A stretch of 7,522 bases of DNA from an uncultured Hyphomonadaceae bacterium (GTDB taxonomy: Bacteria; Pseudomonadota; Alphaproteobacteria; Caulobacterales; Hyphomonadaceae), in assembly GCA_938049795.1 (NCBI GenBank), contig CALLCD010000084.1:1-7522 (forward strand), written 5' to 3'. Positions 1 to 4,144 of the stretch are shown here, piece after piece. Made by a program: the position numbers and the translations under genes. The notes below the pieces were generated by a model. That model did not search any database and was not told where the DNA came from. It was given only the letters and a program-made list of their open reading frames with translations. Numbering within the stretch: the stretch's first letter is position 1; each line of letters starts with the position of its first letter.

Positions 1-191
1 CCCAGAAAGGTAAAGAGCGTGCTGTCGAGATGGGCATATTTGCTGCCAAGCCCGGCGACAAACTTGCCAACTTTGCCAGCAATCCAGCTACCGATGATGA
101 ATATGACAATGGCAAGCAGGATATTTGTCGCAAAGCCGATAGCCCCGGGCAAATATTGTTGCAAGTCAATCGAGTTCAGAAATTCAGGCAT
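1..191 (-). CDS. MscS-family small-conductance mechanosensitive channel, N-terminal fragment (3' end outside window)
   Basis: This fragment probably belongs to an inner-membrane tension-gated channel that releases solutes on hypo-osmotic shock. Sixty-three codons are visible, starting MPEFLNSIDLQQYLPGAIGF, and the frame runs off the left edge. Residues about 16-38 form one hydrophobic membrane segment rich in Ile, Leu and Ala. It is followed by a short basic stretch (GKVGKF) and then by HLDSTLFTFL. That order matches the N-terminal helix and the 'IDxTLxxFL' turn before the second helix of MscS-type channels. The pore helix and the cytoplasmic beta and vestibule domains lie outside the window. 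The ATG at 189-191 is supported by an AAGGA motif 7 nt upstream, and an in-frame TAA lies further upstream. The gene diverges from the M28 peptidase gene. The family call rests only on the N-terminus, so another small membrane protein is possible, though less likely. Confidence 0.75.
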   Translation of the reverse strand, partial: MPEFLNSIDLQQYLPGAIGFATNILLAIVIFIIGSWIAGKVGKFVAGLGSKYAHLDSTLFTFL

Positions 192-198
192 ATTTAGG

Positions 199-203
199 TC
201 CTT
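199..203 (-). promoter_or_regulatory. Ribosome binding site of the MscS-like gene
   Basis: The minus strand reads AAGGA here, with 7 nt before the ATG at 191. This is a good Shine-Dalgarno match. It fixes the start of a reading frame that is truncated by the window edge. Confidence 0.6.
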
Positions 204-341
204 GTTTGTACGGACCAATTAAAACAAATATGCTGCAGCGCCGTCCGCTTTGGCCCCATAGCGATCGGCGCAGTGATGGTCTCCATCCCAACTTGGAAAT
301 AGCCGGTTTCCTATGAACTCATCCTGAATGTCGATATGGTT

Positions 342-368
342 GACCGCATCGACCGCATCGACCGCATA
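342..368. repeat. Three tandem copies of a 9-bp unit (GACCGCATC)
   Basis: GACCGCATC occurs at 342-350 and 351-359, and a third copy with one changed final base (GACCGCATA) is at 360-368. The unit shares the core CGCATCG with the 45-bp units that start 13 bp downstream. The two arrays may therefore have arisen from the same local slippage. It reads Asp-Arg-Ile three times in the frame of the downstream peptidase, but it lies well upstream of that gene's likely start. Confidence 0.85.
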
Positions 369-381
369 CAAATCAACCAAA

Positions 382-516
382 CCCCGCGCATCGGGTTGGT
401 CGGCCGGCGATGCGCAGACAACAATGCCCCGCGCATCGGGTTGGTCGGTCGGCGGTGCGCAGACAACAATGCCCCGCGCATCGGGTTGGTCGGTCGGCGA
501 TGCGCAGACAAAAATG
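382..516. repeat. Three tandem 45-bp units, each with an internal inverted repeat
   Basis: The units are 382-426, 427-471 and 472-516, and they differ from one another at only a few positions. Each has a left arm GCGCATCG (386-393, 431-438, 476-483) and a right arm CGATGCGC (408-415, 498-505), separated by a 14-nt loop. In unit 2 the right arm is CGGTGCGC (453-460). That change keeps a U-G wobble pair in plus-strand RNA. A degenerate remnant of the unit (CGCGTTGGTCG) follows at about 522-532. The structure resembles intergenic palindromic repeats of the REP or mini-satellite type. I cannot assign it to a named family. It lies 63 bp before the ATG of the M28 peptidase gene and could be in its leader RNA. 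Confidence 0.9.
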
Positions 517-561
517 CTAGACCGCGTTGGTCGCAAACCCTACAGGTGAGGCTGATTGATC

Positions 562-566
562 AGGAG
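562..566 (+). promoter_or_regulatory. Probable ribosome binding site of the M28 peptidase gene
   Basis: AGGAG lies 12 nt before the ATG at 579, slightly further than usual. It supports that start over upstream in-frame alternatives, namely the GTG at 546 and the ATG at 336, neither of which has a visible Shine-Dalgarno sequence. Confidence 0.5.
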
Positions 567-578
567 TGTTCCCCCGCT

Positions 579-1997
579 ATGAAAACATCTATTGCTGCCG
601 CGTTGGCGTCCGTCCTTCTTAGTCCACTGGCACTGGCCCAGCCCGTCGAACCCGCGCCGCTTGAGCGCGATGTGGCCAAAGGCGTCACGAAACTTATGGC
701 TGCGGGGCTTCAGGACAATATCGGTTTGCAGTTCGTCGAGGATCTGACCACGGAAATCGGACCAAGGCTGGCTGGTTCTGACGCCGAGGCGCGCGCGCGT
801 GACTGGGCGGTGGCCGAGCTGCGGGGGCTTGGGTTTTCGAATGTCGCGATTGAGGCGTTCGATATTCCGTTCTGGTCGCGCGGCGTTGAACGGGCGGAAA
901 TCCTGTCTGCGGGCGGTCAGCAGATGACCATCACTGCGCTGGGCGGATCACAGCCGACCCCCGAAGGCGGGGTGACGGGCGAGCTGGTTCGCTATGCAAG
1001 CATGGCCGAATTGCGCGCAGCGGACGCGTCCGACATTGAGGGCAAAATCGTCTTTCTCGACGAGAGCATGACCCGCACACAAGACGGCTCGGGCTATGGT
1101 GTCGCCGTGCGCAAGCGCCGCAATTGCGCGCCGGTTGCCGCTGAAAAGGGCGCGCTCGCCTGCATGATCCGCTCGGTGGGGACCGATCATCACCGTTTTG
1201 CCCATACCGGCATGATGTCGCGTGATGGCGCGGTTGGCACAGGCACAGGTGTTGCGATTTCGCCGCCCGATGCCGATCAGCTCACCCGCTTGATCGAACG
1301 TGGGGCGGTCACCGTCAAGCTCGAGGTCGGGATCGAGACACGGCCTGCAGCGCCCTCTGGCAATGTCATCGCCGAAGTGCCCGGACGCGGCGCGCTGGCG
1401 GACGAGATTATTCTGCTCGGCTGTCATCTCGATAGCTGGGATCTGGGCACCGGCGCGATTGATGACGGGGCAGGTTGCGGGATTGTGGTCGGCGCGGCCA
1501 AGCTGATCGCGAACATGCCGGGCCGGACCAAGCGGACGATCCGCGTTGTGCTGTATGGGTCCGAAGAAGTGGGCCTTTTGGGCGGGGCGGCCTATGCTGA
1601 ACAACATGCAGATGAATTGGCCAAACATGTGTTTGCGTCCGAGTCTGACTTCGGCGCAGGCAAGATTTGGCGGTTCCAGACAGGCTTTGGCGATGGTGCG
1701 TTAAGCTATGCGGCGGCGATGCATCGGGCGCTCGCCCCACTTGGCATCGGGCCTTACAACAATAGCGCGCGCGGCGGGCCGGACATTGGCGTGCTGAGCG
1801 CGACGGGTGTGCCGGTTGTCTCGCCGGGCCAGGACGGCACGGACTATTTCGACCTGCACCACACCCCAGACGATACGTTCGACAAGATCGAGCCGGACGC
1901 CTTCCGCCAGAATGTCGCCGCCTATGCGGTGTTTGCGTGGATCGCGTCGGAGACCGGGTGGGATTTCCGGACGGGGCCGGTTGCGGCGGACGAGTAG
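579..1997 (+). CDS. Secreted M28-family zinc metallopeptidase (carboxypeptidase Q / PGCP-like)
   Basis: The 472-residue product is probably an exported di-zinc exopeptidase that trims peptides in the periplasm or outside the cell. Residues 1-20 form a Sec signal peptide: MKTS, a hydrophobic core, then ALA before Gln21. Residues of roughly 125-245 look like an inserted protease-associated (PA) domain (GKIVFLDE, then AVRKRRNCAPVAAEKGALAC). The M28 metal and catalytic motifs are in order: H283-L-D285, D295-D296-G-A-G, E329-E330 in YGSEEVGLLGG, D357 in SESDFGAG, and H427-H428 in DLHHTPDDTFD. The last motif is typical of the plasma glutamate carboxypeptidase (carboxypeptidase Q) branch. All expected ligands are present, so the enzyme should be active. 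I chose the ATG at 579 because it places the signal peptide at the N-terminus. The frame stays open upstream to an ATG at 336, but that 81-codon extension is repeat DNA. The gene converges on the DUF885 gene. Substrate specificity cannot be read from sequence. Confidence 0.93.
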   Translation: MKTSIAAALASVLLSPLALAQPVEPAPLERDVAKGVTKLMAAGLQDNIGLQFVEDLTTEIGPRLAGSDAEARARDWAVAELRGLGFSNVAIEAFDIPFWSRGVERAEILSAGGQQMTITALGGSQPTPEGGVTGELVRYASMAELRAADASDIEGKIVFLDESMTRTQDGSGYGVAVRKRRNCAPVAAEKGALACMIRSVGTDHHRFAHTGMMSRDGAVGTGTGVAISPPDADQLTRLIERGAVTVKLEVGIETRPAAPSGNVIAEVPGRGALADEIILLGCHLDSWDLGTGAIDDGAGCGIVVGAAKLIANMPGRTKRTIRVVLYGSEEVGLLGGAAYAEQHADELAKHVFASESDFGAGKIWRFQTGFGDGALSYAAAMHRALAPLGIGPYNNSARGGPDIGVLSATGVPVVSPGQDGTDYFDLHHTPDDTFDKIEPDAFRQNVAAYAVFAWIASETGWDFRTGPVAADE

Positions 1998-2019
1998 GGC
2001 GCACGGTGTAATGGAGCCA

Positions 2020-2070
2020 TAGAAAAGGGCACGCTGGCATGAACCGGCGCGCCCTCTTTGGTTTTTTGTC
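2020..2070. terminator. Rho-independent terminator, probably bidirectional, between convergent peptidase genes
   Basis: A 12-bp stem pairs 2026-2037 (AGGGCACGCTGG) with 2044-2055 (CCGGCGCGCCCT), with one A-C mismatch, one G-T pair and a 6-nt loop. On the plus strand it is followed by CTTTG and then six T residues at 2062-2067. On the minus strand the same stem is followed by CTTTTCT. It sits between the stop codons at 1997 and 2086, so it can serve both the M28 gene and the DUF885 gene. Confidence 0.8.
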
Positions 2071-2085
2071 TCTTATCCCAGAGCG

Positions 2086-3948
2086 CTATGAACCCTTCTC
2101 CGCAATCCACGCATCAACCTTTTCTTCGAGGATGGCGAGTGGGACAGGGCCGTCGCGCAGGAAGACATCGTGGAACTCGGCCAGCGTAAACGCGTCTCCG
2201 AGCGCGGCCTGTGAGCGTTCGCGCAGTTCCACTATCTTCAACATGCCCACTTTATAGGCGGTCGCCTGACCGGGCATGACGATGTAGCGGTCGATGGCTT
2301 TGATACAGTCCCATTCGGCGTTCGGCGTATTGTCAATCAGATATTGGGTTGCTTGTTCGCGGGTCCAGCGTTTGTCGTGGAGCCCTGTGTCCACCACAAG
2401 CCGCGCGGCGCGCCAGAGCTCCATCGCAAGACGCCCGAAATCGGAATAGGGGTCTTCGTAAAAGCCAAGCTCTTTGGGCAGGAACTCGGTGTAAAGCCCC
2501 CAGCCTTCGGAATAGGCCGTATAGCCGCCAAACTTGCGGAATTTCGGCAAGCCTTCAAGCTCTTGGGCGATGGCGATCTGCATATGATGGCCCGGAATGC
2601 CCTCATGATAGGCGAGCGCTTCCATTTGATAGGTTGGCATCGAGGTCATCTGGTAGAGATTGGCGTAATAGGTGCCAGGCCGTGAACCGTCCGGCGCAGG
2701 GCGCTGGTAGAAGGCTTTGCCCGCCGCTTTCTCGCGGAACGGTTCGACCGCTTTGACCACGAGATCGGCTTCAGGGAACGTGTTGAACATGTCCGGCAAC
2801 CGCTCGCGCATTGTGTCGATCAGGGCGGTTGCCTCGGCAAGATATTCAGCGCGGCCTTCGTCTGTGTCGGGTTTGTAGAACTGGCTGTCATTGCGCATGA
2901 AGACGAAGAAGTCCTGCAAACTGCCATCAAAGCCGACCTTGTCCTTGATCACGGTCATTTCGGCATGGATCCGGTCCATTTCCGCGAGGCCCAGCTCGTG
3001 GATCTGCGCGGCGGTCATGTCGGTCGTGGTCATGTTCATCAGGCGGGCGGCATAATAGTTCTCGCCATCGGGAAGCCGCCAGATGCCATCATCCGTGCCA
3101 GCCGCGTCGCGTTGCTCATGGACCGTGTCGATGAGATTGACATAGGCCGGAGAGACGGCATCAATCAACGCTTCGCGGGCGCGGAACAGGAGATCATTGC
3201 GGGTCTCGTCATCAAGATCGAGTGCGGCGACTTTCTTGGCAAAATCCTCGTAAAGCGGGGACGGATCTTCGGGCGGGCTGCCTTCGAACGGATAGCCCTG
3301 AATGACATTGCCTGCCGATTCCAGCACATAGTCATAGACAAAACGCGGCGCCAAAACGCCATTGTCCGCCGCCGTTTTCGACCGCTCGACAAAAGTGCCA
3401 AGATAGTCGGGCACCCCGTTCAGGCGCGCAATATAGGCTTCGGCATCCGAGACATCGGAAATCCGGTGCTGATTGATTAGAAAGGCCGGAATGCCCGCAT
3501 GTTGCCCGCGCATCTGGTTGAAGAGATAGGCGTTCGAGCGATATTTGAAATTGCGTTCGGCCTGTTCAAGCTCATATTCGGCCAGCCGAAAAGAGAGCGC
3601 GCCCTGATCGTCGAGCTTGGCGACGTCGAATGTCTCGCGCATTTCGGCAATCAGCGCGCGCTGGATGTTCATTTCGGCAAGCGCGTTCTCATCGCTCGCA
3701 TCGTCCCATTTGTCATAATCGGTTTTGATGCCGAGAAATGTCTGCTGCATCGGGCTGCGTGTCATGGCAGCTTGGAAGGCACCTTCGAAAAACGCGTTCA
3801 GACGTTCGGTTTCGGTCTGCTCGGCCGTCTGTGTCGAGGTGGCCTGTGCAGGGGCGTCGGGGCCAGCCGGTGTGGATGGGCTGCCCGTGTCGCCGCCGCA
3901 AGCTGCCAGCATCAGTGCAGCAAGCGAGATGGAGGTGCGTTTCATCAT
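2086..3948 (-). CDS. DUF885-family lipoprotein, putative zinc metallopeptidase
   Basis: The 620-residue product starts MMKRTSISLAALMLAACGGD. This is a lipoprotein signal with lipobox LAAC, so Cys17 should be lipidated and the protein held in the inner or outer membrane. A Thr/Ser/Pro/Gln-rich linker follows (about 20-45), then a long helical domain. The C-terminal half carries the DUF885 hallmark H448-E-G-I-P-G-H454-H455 and then S-E481-G-W, 32 residues after E449. The layout resembles an HExxH gluzincin with a downstream glutamate ligand. DUF885 members are generally predicted to be peptidases, but the substrate here is unknown. Length is normal for the family and the key motif is intact. 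Two adjacent ATGs (3946-3948 and 3943-3945) are possible starts. A GAGGA motif lies 4 nt from the first and 7 nt from the second, so the second is equally plausible. The frame continues open upstream to 4242, but that part precedes the lipoprotein signal and overlaps the kinase promoter region. It is divergent from cckA and convergent with the M28 gene. Confidence 0.9.
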   Translation of the reverse strand: MMKRTSISLAALMLAACGGDTGSPSTPAGPDAPAQATSTQTAEQTETERLNAFFEGAFQAAMTRSPMQQTFLGIKTDYDKWDDASDENALAEMNIQRALIAEMRETFDVAKLDDQGALSFRLAEYELEQAERNFKYRSNAYLFNQMRGQHAGIPAFLINQHRISDVSDAEAYIARLNGVPDYLGTFVERSKTAADNGVLAPRFVYDYVLESAGNVIQGYPFEGSPPEDPSPLYEDFAKKVAALDLDDETRNDLLFRAREALIDAVSPAYVNLIDTVHEQRDAAGTDDGIWRLPDGENYYAARLMNMTTTDMTAAQIHELGLAEMDRIHAEMTVIKDKVGFDGSLQDFFVFMRNDSQFYKPDTDEGRAEYLAEATALIDTMRERLPDMFNTFPEADLVVKAVEPFREKAAGKAFYQRPAPDGSRPGTYYANLYQMTSMPTYQMEALAYHEGIPGHHMQIAIAQELEGLPKFRKFGGYTAYSEGWGLYTEFLPKELGFYEDPYSDFGRLAMELWRAARLVVDTGLHDKRWTREQATQYLIDNTPNAEWDCIKAIDRYIVMPGQATAYKVGMLKIVELRERSQAALGDAFTLAEFHDVFLRDGPVPLAILEEKVDAWIAEKGS

Positions 3949-3952
3949 ATGT

Positions 3953-3957
3953 TCCTC
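3953..3957 (-). promoter_or_regulatory. Ribosome binding site of the DUF885 lipoprotein gene
   Basis: The minus strand reads AGAGGAA around this position. The spacing is 4 nt to the first of two adjacent ATGs and 7 nt to the second. It excludes the longer open frame that extends to 4242 and leaves only a one-codon doubt about the start. Confidence 0.65.
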
Positions 3958-3985
3958 TGATCGGATTGTGATATGTGGCTGAAAA

Positions 3986-4023
3986 TTAACATTGGTCTTA
4001 ACGCGTTTTTCAGTTTCGTTAAC
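3986..4023 (+). promoter_or_regulatory. Three TTAAC boxes in the cckA / DUF885 divergent promoter region (candidate CtrA sites)
   Basis: TTAAC occurs at 3986-3990, 3998-4002 and 4019-4023. The CtrA recognition sequence in Caulobacter is TTAA-N7-TTAA. Boxes 1 and 2 have an 8-nt gap, one too many. Box 3 has a weak partner, TTTC, at 4008-4011 with exactly 7 nt between, and it continues as TTAACCCT, close to the TTAACCAT half-site. The boxes lie in the AT-richer part of the gap, just upstream of an extended -10 for cckA. CtrA binding is an inference, because none of the sites is a perfect match. Confidence 0.35.
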
Positions 4024-4040
4024 CCTGTTTGCGCTAGAAG

Positions 4041-4049
4041 TGATAGAAT
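4041..4049 (+). promoter_or_regulatory. Candidate extended -10 promoter element for cckA
   Basis: TGATAGAAT matches the extended -10 pattern TGn-TATAAT with one mismatch in the hexamer. No good -35 lies at 16-18 bp, but the TTAAC at 4019-4023 sits about where an activator overlapping the -35 region would bind. A transcript would start near 4056. That leaves a leader of about 90 nt before the ATG at 4145. Confidence 0.35.
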
Positions 4050-4101
4050 GGACCAGGTTGCTGTAGTCTGACAGCGTGGTCAAAATCTTTAGTTGGGCTC
4101 C

Positions 4102-4106
4102 GAATC
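4102..4106. promoter_or_regulatory. GANTC (CcrM-type) methylation site in the cckA leader
   Basis: GAATC matches the GANTC target of the cell-cycle methyltransferase CcrM. In Caulobacter, hemi- or full methylation of such sites in promoters tunes cell-cycle genes, partly through GcrA. A single 5-bp match can easily occur by chance, so a regulatory role is only a possibility. Confidence 0.25.
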
Positions 4107-4144
4107 GCAGCAATGATCGGGAAAGTCCGCATGAAAGTACGTAT

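Larger units (their letters stand above)
192..578. other. 387-bp intergenic region between divergent genes
   Basis: This gap separates the minus-strand channel gene from the plus-strand M28 peptidase gene, so it must hold both promoters. I could not identify a convincing -35/-10 pair for either. A TTGGAA at 293-298 and a TATGAA at 312-317 are only 13 bp apart, which is too close for a standard sigma-70 promoter. The right half holds the 9-bp and 45-bp tandem repeats annotated separately. Stop-free frames run through the repeats on both strands. I regard these as non-coding, because every repeat unit is a multiple of three and contains no stop in those frames, and none of the frames has a good ribosome binding site. 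I see no tRNA-like or known riboswitch structure. Confidence 0.6.

Noticed and set aside
293..317. TTGGAA / TATGAA as a sigma-70 promoter for the M28 gene
   Set aside because: The spacer is only 13 bp, well below the usual 16-18 bp.
382..516. CRISPR array
   Set aside because: The units are directly adjacent, with no unique spacers between identical repeats, only three copies exist, and no cas gene is nearby.
219..536. Open frames on both strands through the repeat array (15-residue repeats such as PRIGLVGRRCADNNA), which look like a small repeat protein
   Set aside because: The repeat units are 9 and 45 bp, both multiples of three, and contain no stop in these frames, so long open frames follow automatically. 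No frame has a good ribosome binding site and the composition is not protein-like.
948..1628. 226-codon minus-strand open frame inside the M28 gene
   Set aside because: It lies opposite the PA and catalytic domains of a clear M28 peptidase, and I recognise no domain in its translation.
2965..3480. 171-codon plus-strand open frame antisense to the DUF885 gene
   Set aside because: It is a shadow of a high-GC gene on the opposite strand. The DUF885 frame carries the recognisable motifs, and this frame shows no family motif or ribosome binding site that I can see.
4076..4144. GTG at 4076 as the cckA start
   Set aside because: It has no Shine-Dalgarno sequence, lies about 20 nt from the predicted transcript start, and would add 23 residues that do not look like coding sequence. 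It is not fully excluded, because the support for the ATG at 4145 is also modest.
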